Below are positions 54,732 to 63,896 of a stretch of DNA of 64,000 nucleotides, piece by piece (position 1 is the stretch's first letter; each line of letters begins with the position of its first letter). The DNA lies in the NCBI GenBank assembly GCA_947476195.1, contig CANJPT010000001.1, positions 1-64,000 on the forward strand, read 5' to 3'. Origin of the DNA: Lewinellaceae bacterium. Its GTDB lineage: Bacteria > Bacteroidota > Bacteroidia > Chitinophagales > Saprospiraceae. The position numbers were made by a program, and so were the translations under genes. Below the pieces are notes generated by a model, which saw only the letters and a program-made list of their open reading frames with translations, did not search any database and was not told where the DNA came from.

Positions 54732-56066
54732 TCAAAAAAGCCTCCAGATATCCAATCCTAAAGCAAAGATCATCAACCCGATCAGAAGGAAGAAACCAAC
54801 GGTAACTGCGCGTTCCATGAATTGGTCACTGACTTTTCGGCCTGTGACAACTTCCCAAATTAGGAACAAAACATAGCCTCCATCCAGTGCAGGAATGGGC
54901 AACAAATTCATAAATGCAAGAATGATGCTAAGCGAGGCCGTAACACTCCAGAATATACGCCAATCCCAAGCAGGATCGAATAATTTGCCAATACTGATAA
55001 CACTTCCGAGATTGTCTTTTACCGAAAGTTTACCCTTAAACATCTGTCCAAAAGCACGCATTTGGTCGGTTAAAAAGCCCCAGCCCATATCGATTCCGGC
55101 AGGGAAGGATTGAATCAGGGTAAAAGTTTGGGTCTCTTTTTTAAAGATCCCTTCAAGTTTTGCACCGACGCCAATGGTACCAAGTTCGGTGATGGTCAAG
55201 GTTTTAGTTGTCGTGTCGCCTTTTGAAGTGACGATACTAAGACTGACTTGTTGACCTTTGAACTGATCAGCCAAAGGTTTAAATTGGTCAAAATATTCGA
55301 TAAGCTGACCATTCATGGACACGATCCGATCCCCTTTTTGGAGTCCGGCTACAGCTGCAGGTTTACCTGCAATTGCCGTGTCTAGTACGAACGGTACCCG
55401 TGCCGTGAGCAGGTCGTTTTTGAGGACCTTAGGCAGTTTTTTGGCAAAATCATCTGAGAACGTAATGACCTGTTGTTCTCCGTTACGCACCACAGTGGCC
55501 TGGCGTGCGCCATCAAGCATCACTATTTTTCTGAAACTATTGGGATCAACCCGATCAAAAGCCTTCTCCCCTACTTTCACAATAAGGTCGCCCTGTTGAA
55601 AGCCATTTTTAAGCAGCAGAGAATCGAAAGCCATACCGTCTTTTCGAAGTTCCGAAGTTGGGATATACTGTTTCCCCCAGCCCCAGAGCACCATCGCAAA
55701 GAGAAACATTCCAAGCAAAAAGTTAACCGTAACGCCTCCAAGCATGATAATCAGTCGTTGCCAGGCTGGTTTCGAGCGAAACTCCCAAGGCTGCGCCGGG
55801 CCTTTCATTTGTTCTTTATCCATGCTCTCATCCACCATACCTGATATTTTGACATATCCTCCGAGTGGAAGCCAACCGATACCGTATTCGGTTTCACCTA
55901 TTTTGCGGCTAAAAAGCGAGTTGAACGGTGGCGAATCAAAGAAAAGATAGAATTTTTCAACCCGGGTTTTAAACCACTTCGCTGGTGCGAAGTGACCCAT
56001 TTCATGCAAAACAATAAGTATAGAAAGGCTGAGCAGAAATTGACTAACAATTGATAACTTATCCAT
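54732..56066 (-). CDS. rseP: RIP site-2 metalloprotease RseP
   Basis: This 444-residue intramembrane zinc protease cleaves membrane-anchored substrates such as anti-sigma factors. The N-terminal helix carries the zinc motif HEMGH, followed by FAPAKWFKTRVEKFYLFFD, a periplasmic PDZ pair (GLQKGDRIVSMNGQLIE visible) and the C-terminal LLPIPALDGG motif with the third ligand. The ATG at 56066 is chosen because the first helix starts there; a GTG-started upstream extension is only hydrophobic leader. In this organism RseP could act on the membrane-anchored sigma partner at 47391 (inference). Confidence 0.93.
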   Translation of the reverse strand: MDKLSIVSQFLLSLSILIVLHEMGHFAPAKWFKTRVEKFYLFFDSPPFNSLFSRKIGETEYGIGWLPLGGYVKISGMVDESMDKEQMKGPAQPWEFRSKPAWQRLIIMLGGVTVNFLLGMFLFAMVLWGWGKQYIPTSELRKDGMAFDSLLLKNGFQQGDLIVKVGEKAFDRVDPNSFRKIVMLDGARQATVVRNGEQQVITFSDDFAKKLPKVLKNDLLTARVPFVLDTAIAGKPAAVAGLQKGDRIVSMNGQLIEYFDQFKPLADQFKGQQVSLSIVTSKGDTTTKTLTITELGTIGVGAKLEGIFKKETQTFTLIQSFPAGIDMGWGFLTDQMRAFGQMFKGKLSVKDNLGSVISIGKLFDPAWDWRIFWSVTASLSIILAFMNLLPIPALDGGYVLFLIWEVVTGRKVSDQFMERAVTVGFFLLIGLMIFALGLDIWRLF

Positions 56067-56186
56067 TAAGGGAAAAGAAGTGAGGGTAAGGATGAGTGAT
56101 TTTATGAAAAACAGACTGCCTTTCACCAAAAGAGTAACGGCAGGGGAAACAAGAAATTAACAAAAAACAGCTTCCCAAGTTCAGGG

Positions 56187-56212
56187 CAAAACTACGGAAG
56201 CCGTTCGGACAA
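56187..56212 (-). promoter_or_regulatory. Possible promoter of rseP
   Basis: On the minus strand TAGTTTTG (56194-56187) fits the -7 consensus, with TTG at 56212-56210. The 15-nt spacer is shorter than the usual 19-20, so this is uncertain. Confidence 0.35.
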
Positions 56213-56300
56213 TCAGGCATAAAAAAATGACTACCCAAATACTATATCTCAGGCCTTTCAGTACGGCGTCATTGACTTATGCAAATGGGAAGGGGCTCAA

Positions 56301-56469
56301 GAACTTGTTCCGGAATTGGATTTTTGTTGGCAATCGGCAAATTTTATTTCAGGGAGCGTTTTCCAGATTGAAGCCAAAAAACGGATCGCGTGCATTAAGG
56401 CTTACCATTTGCCCTAGCTGAAATAAAATTTGCTCGTTTTGGGCTGAAAACCAATTCCCGAACAAGCGC
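56301..56469. mobile_element. MITE-like element with 50-bp terminal inverted repeats
   Basis: The arms 56301-56350 (inverted) and 56420-56469 flank a 69-bp centre. Each arm is 50 bp and matches the solo copy at 39833-39882 at 40 of 50 positions without gaps. Conserved blocks are GAAATAAAATTTGC at the inner ends and CCAATT plus AACAAG toward the outer ends. There is no coding capacity. The structure fits a miniature inverted-repeat element or a solo-repeat pair. It lies in the gap between porD and rseP, which holds nothing else apart from the rseP promoter candidate. Confidence 0.55.
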
Positions 56470-56506
56470 TAAAAGAAATACCGTATGCGGACTCCTTAAA
56501 TAAATT

Positions 56507-57424
56507 TTAACTCCCGATTTCGTGATAGCGTTGGGTATTGGCCGGGTCAATTTTAGACAAAATTTGTACCACTCGTTCTTTTTGTGCCTTGGGGGCTATC
56601 TTCCACATTTCTATTAATTCGTCTTTTTTAGTATACGTGAACATCTGGATAATCATAGAATTAAAGTAGGCTGCACTCACTTTATCAATATCTTCTAAAG
56701 CCAGTAAAATGGCAGCCTTAGCCTGATCCTGATTGGTGGTAAAAAGATCTAAGCCCTTTCGATGGTAATTGTACATAGCATTTCTGAAAGGCCTAACCCG
56801 AGGATTGAGCAGATTTTCCATGATCCAATACCGATTTCGATTTTTCCCCCCATCACTAGGACGCCATCCTGAAGCGGAATTGCTGCTGGAGTTTTGTACA
56901 TTGTTGACGATTTTTTCTGCGTTCAACAAATAGTTTTCACCGCCATATTGAGAGAATGAATCATAATCCAGGCCCAGAATAATATTAACGTAAAAGGCCA
57001 AAATGGAGGAAAGATTCTGATTTTCCGGGTTGTCGCGCAAAAATTCAATTGGCTGGTTCTGCTCGTAAGTAAAACTAATGTCCTTATCCAGGTAAGAGAT
57101 CAGGGGTGTTTCATAGCCGCTTCCAAATACCGGGCGCGTGGCTTGTACCGCCAATTCTGCCTCAAACTGGTTACCGTCCAATTCCTGGGAAATAGTGAGA
57201 ATGAAATTGCATTTGATACGCTCTTCTTGCAAAAAAACATCATTCGTCCACTTACTGTTGTTCAGAAATTCTTTAATCGTAACTTCCAACTGGTCAAATA
57301 CCTTTCGGTCATTGCGCTGAAGTTGAGGGGTACTCACACGCACACTTGCATTTAATGCGCCTTGGGAGTAAAGTGTTGAATAACAAATGATAAACGCGAG
57401 AAAAAATCCAAATCTCTTAATCAT
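56507..57424 (-). CDS. porD: Type IX secretion system protein PorD (DUF4835)
   Basis: This 305-residue periplasmic protein has a signal peptide (FGFFLAFIICYSTLYSQG). The DUF4835 core shows VRVSTPQLQRNDRKVFDQLE, IKEFLNNSKWTND, FYVNIILGLDYDSFS and a WIMENLLNPRVRPFR stretch. PorD is needed for T9SS function in Porphyromonas. It lies 63 bp downstream of coaBC on the same strand, a gene order conserved in Bacteroidota. The ATG at 57424 is preferred over an upstream start because the signal peptide begins there. It supports an active T9SS exporting the cargos in this window. Confidence 0.9.
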   Translation of the reverse strand: MIKRFGFFLAFIICYSTLYSQGALNASVRVSTPQLQRNDRKVFDQLEVTIKEFLNNSKWTNDVFLQEERIKCNFILTISQELDGNQFEAELAVQATRPVFGSGYETPLISYLDKDISFTYEQNQPIEFLRDNPENQNLSSILAFYVNIILGLDYDSFSQYGGENYLLNAEKIVNNVQNSSSNSASGWRPSDGGKNRNRYWIMENLLNPRVRPFRNAMYNYHRKGLDLFTTNQDQAKAAILLALEDIDKVSAAYFNSMIIQMFTYTKKDELIEMWKIAPKAQKERVVQILSKIDPANTQRYHEIGS

Positions 57425-57487
57425 AGGACAGAAATATTTCGGCTTAAAAATAGGAGGATTCCAGTTATGCAATGCCCTGACGCATAA

Positions 57488-58678
57488 TCAGGTTTTAAGG
57501 TTGGCTGAACGAATGATTTCTTCCACAATATCCTGAGCCACGGCCATTTTACTTTTTAACGAAAATACGACAATCGAACCATCCTGTCGCAAAATAGTGA
57601 CCCTGTTCGTGTCGTGACCAAAGCCTGCTCCTGGATCACGCATTGAATTAAGGACGATAAAATCGAAGTTTTTTTTCTCCAGTTTTTGGAGCGCATGAGT
57701 GGTTTCATCATTGGTTTCGAGCGCAAAACCGACCAATATCTGGTTTGTTTTTTTGGCTTTCCCAAGCGTAGCCGCAATGTCGATGGTTCTTTCCAGTTCG
57801 AGGGTTAGGGCTCCGTCATTCTTTTTAATTTTTGTTTCCGAAAAAACTTTGGGTCGATAATCAGCAACAGCAGCAGCCAGAACGATGATCTCCGTTTTTG
57901 AAGCTATAGCTTCGCAAGCAGCATACATTTCCTTTGCCGTCAAGACCGATACCACCTTGATAATTGGGTTCTTGGGTTTCAAATCTGTTGGCCCCAACAC
58001 CAAAGTCACTTCGGCCCCCTGTAGAGCCAACACTTCGGCTATGGCGATGCCCATTTTCCCTGTTGAATAATTCCCTAAAAAGCGTACCGGATCAAGCGGT
58101 TCGAAGGTAGGGCCAGCGGTTACTAAGGCCTTTTTGCCTGATAATAGCGTTGACTGTTTGTGGTTGGTATGTATAAATGTAACAATATCCTCTGGCTCAG
58201 CCATACGACCATCTCCTACCAAGCCACTGGCTAACTCTCCATGCCCGACAGGAATGATATTTACACCATGTGCTTGTAAACGCCGGATATTAGCCTGTGT
58301 GGCCGGGTGATGCCACATATCTACGTCCATCGCAGGAGCAACAAAAACGGGGCACCTGGCAGAAAGATATACCGCACTCAAAATATTGTCGCACAAGCCA
58401 TTTGCAAGCTTTGCAAGCGTGTTTGCTGTGGCTGGAGCAATAACCATTGCGTCTGCCCAAAGCCCGAGTTCGACATGGTTGTTCCAACCGGATTCAGATA
58501 CAACTTCTGTAAAAACAGGCCTTTTTGAAAGCGTAGAAAGCGTGAGTGGTGCAATAAAGGCTTTAGACGATTCCGTCATCAGCACTTGCACCTCAGCGCC
58601 TTGTTTTACCAATAATCGGGTCAGGATAGCGGCTTTATAAGCCGCTATCGAGCCCGAAATACCTAAAATAATTTTCAT
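57488..58678 (-). CDS. coaBC: Bifunctional phosphopantothenoylcysteine decarboxylase/phosphopantothenate-cysteine ligase
   Basis: This 396-residue enzyme catalyses two steps of coenzyme A synthesis. The N-terminal FMN-binding CoaC half has GISGSIAAYKAAILTRLL, the catalytic His region in WNNHVELGLWADAMVIAPATANTLAKLANGLCDN and PAMDVDMW. In the usual PxMNxxMW motif the fourth residue is Asn; here it is Asp. The C-terminal CoaB half has ALVTAGPTFEPLDPVRFLGNYSTGKMG and KKNDGALTLELERTIDI. The ATG at 58678 is chosen by the start of the Rossmann strand. It is followed by porD. Confidence 0.93.
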   Translation of the reverse strand: MKIILGISGSIAAYKAAILTRLLVKQGAEVQVLMTESSKAFIAPLTLSTLSKRPVFTEVVSESGWNNHVELGLWADAMVIAPATANTLAKLANGLCDNILSAVYLSARCPVFVAPAMDVDMWHHPATQANIRRLQAHGVNIIPVGHGELASGLVGDGRMAEPEDIVTFIHTNHKQSTLLSGKKALVTAGPTFEPLDPVRFLGNYSTGKMGIAIAEVLALQGAEVTLVLGPTDLKPKNPIIKVVSVLTAKEMYAACEAIASKTEIIVLAAAVADYRPKVFSETKIKKNDGALTLELERTIDIAATLGKAKKTNQILVGFALETNDETTHALQKLEKKNFDFIVLNSMRDPGAGFGHDTNRVTILRQDGSIVVFSLKSKMAVAQDIVEEIIRSANLKT

Positions 58679-58706
58679 AAAAGCACAAACAAGTAAGAGC
58701 ATATAC

Positions 58707-60320
58707 TCAGACCTTTGGTCCAGCCATAACGATCTCTGCACTGGCTTGATCTGTGTATTTTTCAAAATTCTGGACAAATTCCTTGGCCAGAGATTTTGCT
58801 TTAAGGTCGTAATCAGTCTTATCCGTCCAGGTGTTACGAGGGTTCAGGAGATCACTTGGAACACCTGGGCATGAAGTTGGAATTTCCATGCCAAAAACCG
58901 GGTGCTTTTCAAAGCTTACTTCATCTAAGCCACCGTTCAGTGCTTCCGTAATCATAGCACGGGTGTATGGAAGTTTGATCCGACTACCGACCCCGTAAGG
59001 TCCGCCAACCCAACCAGTGTTTATAAGCCAAACCTTTGCCTTACTCTTGCGGAGCTTTTTACCCAATAAATCAGCGTAACTGGCAGGGTGCAAAGGTAGG
59101 AATGGAGCGCCAAAACAAGCAGAAAAAGTAGATTTTGGCTCCTTGATTCCTACCTCAGTTCCAGCCACTCGAGCCGTGTAGCCACTGATAAAATAATACA
59201 TGGCCTGCTCCGGTGTAAGACGTGAAATGGGCGGAAGGATGCCATAAGCATCGCAAGTAAGGAAGAAGATGTTCTTCGGATCACCCATTGCACGGCTTGG
59301 ATTTACCGCGTTTTCAATGTGATTTATTGGATAGGATACACGCGTATTTTCTGTGATGCTACGGTCAGCGTAGTCTACCGTACGGGTACCCGGAAAGAAT
59401 TTGATATTTTCTAAAATTGCTCCGTGTCGGATGGCACGGAAGATATCTGGCTCTTTTTCTGCTGTCAGGTCGATCGTTTTGGCGTAGCAACCACCTTCGA
59501 AGTTGAACACCTCGTCGGAGCCCCAGGCATGCTCATCATCACCGATAAGGGCACGATGTGGATCAGCGCTGAGGGTCGTTTTTCCAGTGCCTGAGAGGCC
59601 GAAAAACAGAGCAATGTCTCCATCATGGCCCACATTTGCGGAGCAGTGCATAGGGAGCGTATCTTTGGTACGCGTAGGCAAGACAAAATTAATGACAGAG
59701 AAAATACCTTTTTTTATCTCACCAGTATATCCGGTACCGCCAATGAGCAGGCGACGTTTTTTTACATTTACAATTGCAAAGTTATGTTGGCGTGTGCCAT
59801 CTACTGCAGGGTCAGCTTTGAAGCCAGGAGCGCAAAGTACCGTCCACCGTGCGTCAAAAGTTGCCAGATCTGTTTGGTCCGGGCGGATAAACATATTGCT
59901 GGCAAATTGACTACTCCAGGGGTATTCAGCGATTACCCGTGCCCGGAGGTGATAGTCTGGGTTCGCGCTTGCATTGGCTTGTACGTCGCGTACATACAAA
60001 TCTTTTTTTCGGAGGTAAGTGCATACTTTGCGCCACAATGCGTCGAATTTTTTGGGCTCAAATGCAAGGTTCACTTTCCCCCAATAGACCTTGTTCGCAG
60101 TGACACTGTCTTTCACGATAAAACGATCCTCTGGCGAACGGCCCGTGAATTCACCGGTGTAAATGACCAAAGCACCCGAATCTGCTAATTGGCCCATGCC
60201 TTTTGAGATAGTATGCTCCACCAGTTCTTCTGGTGAGAGGTTCCAATAAGCCATCTTCCAGTTTTTCAGACCAACTTCGTGGAGATCAGCGTCTGGATTT
60301 TTAAATCCCTGTTCTTGCAT
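58707..60320 (-). CDS. pckA: ATP-dependent phosphoenolpyruvate carboxykinase
   Basis: This 537-residue cytosolic enzyme interconverts oxaloacetate and phosphoenolpyruvate with ATP, the entry step of gluconeogenesis. Signature stretches are FFGLSGTGKTTLSADP (kinase loop), LIGDDEHAWG (metal site), FNFEGGCYAK and the substrate site TGRSPEDRF. Length is normal for the ATP-type family. It lies 28 bp upstream of coaBC on the same strand. Its leader contains a 14-bp palindrome (60560-60573) that could bind a regulator. Confidence 0.96.
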   Translation of the reverse strand: MQEQGFKNPDADLHEVGLKNWKMAYWNLSPEELVEHTISKGMGQLADSGALVIYTGEFTGRSPEDRFIVKDSVTANKVYWGKVNLAFEPKKFDALWRKVCTYLRKKDLYVRDVQANASANPDYHLRARVIAEYPWSSQFASNMFIRPDQTDLATFDARWTVLCAPGFKADPAVDGTRQHNFAIVNVKKRRLLIGGTGYTGEIKKGIFSVINFVLPTRTKDTLPMHCSANVGHDGDIALFFGLSGTGKTTLSADPHRALIGDDEHAWGSDEVFNFEGGCYAKTIDLTAEKEPDIFRAIRHGAILENIKFFPGTRTVDYADRSITENTRVSYPINHIENAVNPSRAMGDPKNIFFLTCDAYGILPPISRLTPEQAMYYFISGYTARVAGTEVGIKEPKSTFSACFGAPFLPLHPASYADLLGKKLRKSKAKVWLINTGWVGGPYGVGSRIKLPYTRAMITEALNGGLDEVSFEKHPVFGMEIPTSCPGVPSDLLNPRNTWTDKTDYDLKAKSLAKEFVQNFEKYTDQASAEIVMAGPKV

Positions 60321-60859
60321 AAATTCAATTTTAAAAGGTGGTTAAGACAAAAAAAGATCAAGCGCAAAAAATTATGGTGTAACACTTGACTGGGCGAAGA
60401 TACGGCGGAGGTTTATGCAATTTATATGGGCCGTACCTTTACTTCTGTTTGTATTTCAATAGCCACTTTGATCGTATGGTTGTAGCGCATTATGCCCAAA
60501 CCCGGGAAGAATCTGAGCTTTGGATTCCAAAAAGTCAGACAAAAAGTCGACCACAAACAGGGCAAATTTGCCCATAAAAGCCTTATTTTTGCCCCAAAAT
60601 ATTTAAACAGGCGTATTTGGATACCGGCTACTGGAAATGTTAAAACTGTAGTGTAAGCAGTCAATAATTTTCAGGAATAAATTTACCCGGTGCAGTCCGA
60701 ATCCAGAATCCCAGACATACGCGATACTGAAAATATACAGAAGCCTACCCTGGGAATATATTTTTGAAATCTTTAACCGCTTATTGTGCAACTACAGGCA
60801 CTTTGTATCGTTTGTAGCAATAGGATGAAGTTCGCCTACACACAACTCAATTTCAAATA
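60321..60859. other. Divergent regulatory region between pckA and lolA
   Basis: There is no convincing gene in these 539 bases. They hold the perfect palindrome GGGCAAATTTGCCC (60560-60573), a possible operator for one of the divergent genes. TTG plus TATCGTTTG near 60787-60818 roughly resembles a promoter for the LolA-like gene, but with a 3-nt internal gap. Confidence 0.4.
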
Positions 60860-61531
60860 ATGAACAAACTGCTTTTTTTGCCAATTGCACTCTTGATTTC
60901 AAGCCAAAGCCTAACCGCACAATCTACCGTACCTGAAAAAAACGACCCTGAAGCCAAAAAGGTGCTAGACAAGATCCGAAAGAAATATGATGCCTATAAT
61001 ACGTTAGAAGCCACTTTTTCGCTGGCAATTGAAGTGCCCGGAGCGCCAAAAGATGTTCAAAAAGGCACCGTAATGCAGGATGGCAAAAAATTTCGCCTGG
61101 ATATGAGCGATCAGATCGTTGTCAGCGATGCTGTTACCACTTGGGCATATCAGAAAAAAGCCAACGAAGTTCAGGTTAACAACGCTGATCCAAACGATGT
61201 AAATGCCTTCTTTACACCCAAAGAACTGTTGGGCCGTTATCAAAAAGGAGATTACATGTACGCCATAACAGATAAAATCATGGAAGGCGGTAAATTGCTC
61301 ACGCAAATAGAGTTCAAGCCGAAAGACAAAAACGCTGAATATTCAAAACTCCGAGTATCTATAGACGAAAAGGCTGGCACGATGCAAGGTGTCAAAGCCT
61401 TTGCCAAGGATGGTTCTCGATATACGTTTACAATCACTCGCTTATCTCCAAACAAGGCGATTCCCGCCACGCAGTTTACCTTCGATACAAATCAGTTTAA
61501 AGGCGTGCGGGTAGAGGACTTGCGGATGTAG
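60860..61531 (+). CDS. LolA-like outer-membrane lipoprotein carrier
   Basis: This 223-residue periplasmic protein has a signal peptide ending at SLTAQS. The LolA-type half-barrel shows ILDKIRKKYDAYNTLEATFSL-like sequence (here VLDKIRKKYDAYNTLEATF), KGTVMQDGKKFRLDM and TTWAYQKKANEVQVNN. The C-terminal FTFDTNQFKGVRVEDLRM is typical. It should carry lipoproteins or glycolipids from the inner to the outer membrane. No LolB is visible. It converges on the thiolase gene with a 10-bp gap and no hairpin terminator. Confidence 0.88.
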   Translation: MNKLLFLPIALLISSQSLTAQSTVPEKNDPEAKKVLDKIRKKYDAYNTLEATFSLAIEVPGAPKDVQKGTVMQDGKKFRLDMSDQIVVSDAVTTWAYQKKANEVQVNNADPNDVNAFFTPKELLGRYQKGDYMYAITDKIMEGGKLLTQIEFKPKDKNAEYSKLRVSIDEKAGTMQGVKAFAKDGSRYTFTITRLSPNKAIPATQFTFDTNQFKGVRVEDLRM

Positions 61532-61541
61532 GAAGTATTTC

Positions 61542-62717
61542 TTACATCTTCTCAATCACAATCGCAGTAGCCCCTCCCCCACCGTTACAGATCGCGGCGA
61601 GTCCTAACTTGCCATTTTTCTGATGTAAAACATTGGTCAGGGTCGTAACTATTCTTGCTCCTGAAGCCCCCAGTGGGTGACCGAGCGATACAGCTCCTCC
61701 AAACACGTTGGTCTTCTCGTGGCTGATTCCCATTACTTGTTCAAAAGCCATCGTAACGACTGCAAATGCTTCATTTATCTCAAAAAAGTCAATGTCGTCT
61801 TTGGTCACGCCGGCCATTTTCAAGGCTTTAGGTGCTGCGATAGTTGGAGTGGTCGTAAACCATTCAGGGGCTTGTTCCGCATCGGCAAAGCCACGGATTT
61901 TAGCAATTGGCGTGAGTCCAAGCCGTTTTACGGCTGCTGCACTGGCTAAAATCAGGGCTGCTGCACCATCGTTGATGGTACTGGCATTGGCTGCTGTCAC
62001 GGTACCATCGGGCGTAAAAGCCGGGCGTAAACCTGGAATTTTGTCAAAAAATACTTTTTTAAATTCTTCGTCTTCTAAAATCTGAATCGGGTCACCTTTC
62101 TTCTGCGGGATCGTGACCGGTATGATCTCTGATTTGAAAAAACCTGCCTCCGTTGAAGCCGCTGAGCGCTTGTACGATTCAATAGCAAAGGCATCCTGCG
62201 CTTCGCGGCTAATGGCAAACTTTACTGCCGTAGCATCCGCGCAAAAGCCCATTGCTTTTTGGTTATATACATCAGTAAGACCGTCTTTGAAGCCATCTAC
62301 GACTTCACCATTTCCAAATTTATACCCCCAACGGGCATTTGGCAGATAATAGGGGATCTGTGACATGTTTTCCATACCACCAGCTACCACAATATCGTTG
62401 AGTCCCAACATAATACTCTGTGCGCCAAGGGTGATACACTTCATGCCCGAAGCGCAGACCTTATTTACGGTTGTACAGGGAACTGAATCAGGGATGCCTG
62501 CGAATCGCGCTGCCTGTCGTGCCGGCGCCTGGCCAAGGTTGGCACTCACTACGTTGCCCATGAGCACTTCGTTGACTTCTTCCGCAGCAATGCCTGCTTT
62601 TTCCAATGCGCCACGAATCGCGATTGCACCCAATTGAGTAGCGGAAACACCCGACAGGGTTCCGCCAAAACTGCCAATGGGTGTTCGAACCGCGGAGATG
62701 ATGAATACTTCTTGCAT
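61542..62717 (-). CDS. Acetyl-CoA C-acyltransferase (thiolase)
   Basis: This 391-residue thiolase condenses or cleaves acyl-CoA. The active-site Cys is in VNKVCASGMK near residue 88. The C-terminal catalytic set shows NEAFAVV, GHPLGASGARI and the final CNGGGGATAIVIEKM. It best fits the biosynthetic acetyl-CoA acetyltransferase type, though a beta-oxidation role is possible. No hydroxyacyl-CoA dehydrogenase lies next to it. Confidence 0.94.
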   Translation of the reverse strand: MQEVFIISAVRTPIGSFGGTLSGVSATQLGAIAIRGALEKAGIAAEEVNEVLMGNVVSANLGQAPARQAARFAGIPDSVPCTTVNKVCASGMKCITLGAQSIMLGLNDIVVAGGMENMSQIPYYLPNARWGYKFGNGEVVDGFKDGLTDVYNQKAMGFCADATAVKFAISREAQDAFAIESYKRSAASTEAGFFKSEIIPVTIPQKKGDPIQILEDEEFKKVFFDKIPGLRPAFTPDGTVTAANASTINDGAAALILASAAAVKRLGLTPIAKIRGFADAEQAPEWFTTTPTIAAPKALKMAGVTKDDIDFFEINEAFAVVTMAFEQVMGISHEKTNVFGGAVSLGHPLGASGARIVTTLTNVLHQKNGKLGLAAICNGGGGATAIVIEKM

Positions 62718-62781
62718 GTTTATAATAATTTGGTTAGGCTGATTTTTATTGTTTGGCTAAAATGTCCATGGGCCAATGTCC

Positions 62782-63720
62782 TCAATGCATCTTAGACCGC
62801 TTGGCCATCCACGTCTGAAGAATCGGGATAAAACCCTGATTGATATCGGCTTCCACAAAATCAATTTTAAATTGAAGACATTTCATCCGCAACTGCGCCG
62901 TAAATGCCCCAACTTGTTTGGTGTAAAATTCCTTCACCTGATTGGGCTGTAAACGAACTTCCTCCCCATTTTCCATATCCACAAAAATATAAGGACGGTT
63001 TTCAAATTCAAAGTCCAATTCCTTGCTCTTGTCGGTGACATGAAATAAGATAACTTCGTGTTTGGCGTGGCGTAAGTGCTGTAATGCCGAAAAAACCTCT
63101 TCTGCCTTTTCCGGATTCTCCATCACATCCGTAAAAACCACTACCATGGAGCGCCGATGGAAGGATTCGGCTACCTGGTGGAGACTTGAAGCCAAATTAG
63201 TTGGTTTGTTCAGTTGCGGATTTTCAATACGCTCAATCAGTTTGGAAAGCAACAAACGGTAATGAACCGTGCTGGACTTCGCTCCGGTGCTAAATCGGAT
63301 CTCATCATCAAAAAGCGTAAGTCCAAATGCATCGCGTTGGTGCTTCAGGGCATTCATCAATACTGCCGCTGATTGCGCTGCAAAGCAAAATTTGTTGCTG
63401 TACTTATTCTTTTCAGGATGCTTTTCATCCCAGGGATAGTACATGGTTGAAGATGCATCCACCACGATGTGACAGCGTAGATTGGTCTCCTCCTCGTATC
63501 TTTTAGAAAAAAGTTTGTCCGTACGCCCATACACCTTCCAATCCATGTTTCGGGTACTCTCTCCGGGGTTATAAAGGCGGTGCTCAGCAAACTCAACTGA
63601 AAAACCGTGAAAAGGGCTTCGGTGAAGCCCCACAATAAAGCCTTCAACTATCTGCTGCGCCAACATTTCGAGGTTGCTGCCGAGCGCCCGGATATCCTGG
63701 GTTTCTAATATTTGTGACAT
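62782..63720 (-). CDS. DUF58 (von Willebrand A-like) protein
   Basis: This 312-residue cytosolic protein of the DUF58 family has HRSPFHGFSVEFAEHRLYNPGE, the family marker RNMDWKVYGRTDKLFSKRYEEETN and a vWA MIDAS-like HIVVDASSTM. Such proteins usually accompany a MoxR AAA+ ATPase and BatA/BatD-type genes. Upstream sequence to the window edge shows only a divergent gene, so the partner lies elsewhere or beyond the window. It is read away from that divergent gene, toward the thiolase. Confidence 0.9.
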   Translation of the reverse strand: MSQILETQDIRALGSNLEMLAQQIVEGFIVGLHRSPFHGFSVEFAEHRLYNPGESTRNMDWKVYGRTDKLFSKRYEEETNLRCHIVVDASSTMYYPWDEKHPEKNKYSNKFCFAAQSAAVLMNALKHQRDAFGLTLFDDEIRFSTGAKSSTVHYRLLLSKLIERIENPQLNKPTNLASSLHQVAESFHRRSMVVVFTDVMENPEKAEEVFSALQHLRHAKHEVILFHVTDKSKELDFEFENRPYIFVDMENGEEVRLQPNQVKEFYTKQVGAFTAQLRMKCLQFKIDFVEADINQGFIPILQTWMAKRSKMH

Positions 63721-63896
63721 ATCTTTGTTAAATATTGAGGTCTTTTCAAGACCGTTTGGACTTTAGGATTTCGCGATCGACCTTTGGATTATCGTAATAC
63801 AGAGCGCGAAGGTAGGACTTAGAACATAAAATTCGCTTTGTGGTTAGATGGACTGGAACCATTCTTAGACATAAGCAACTAAACACTCTTTTTTAG

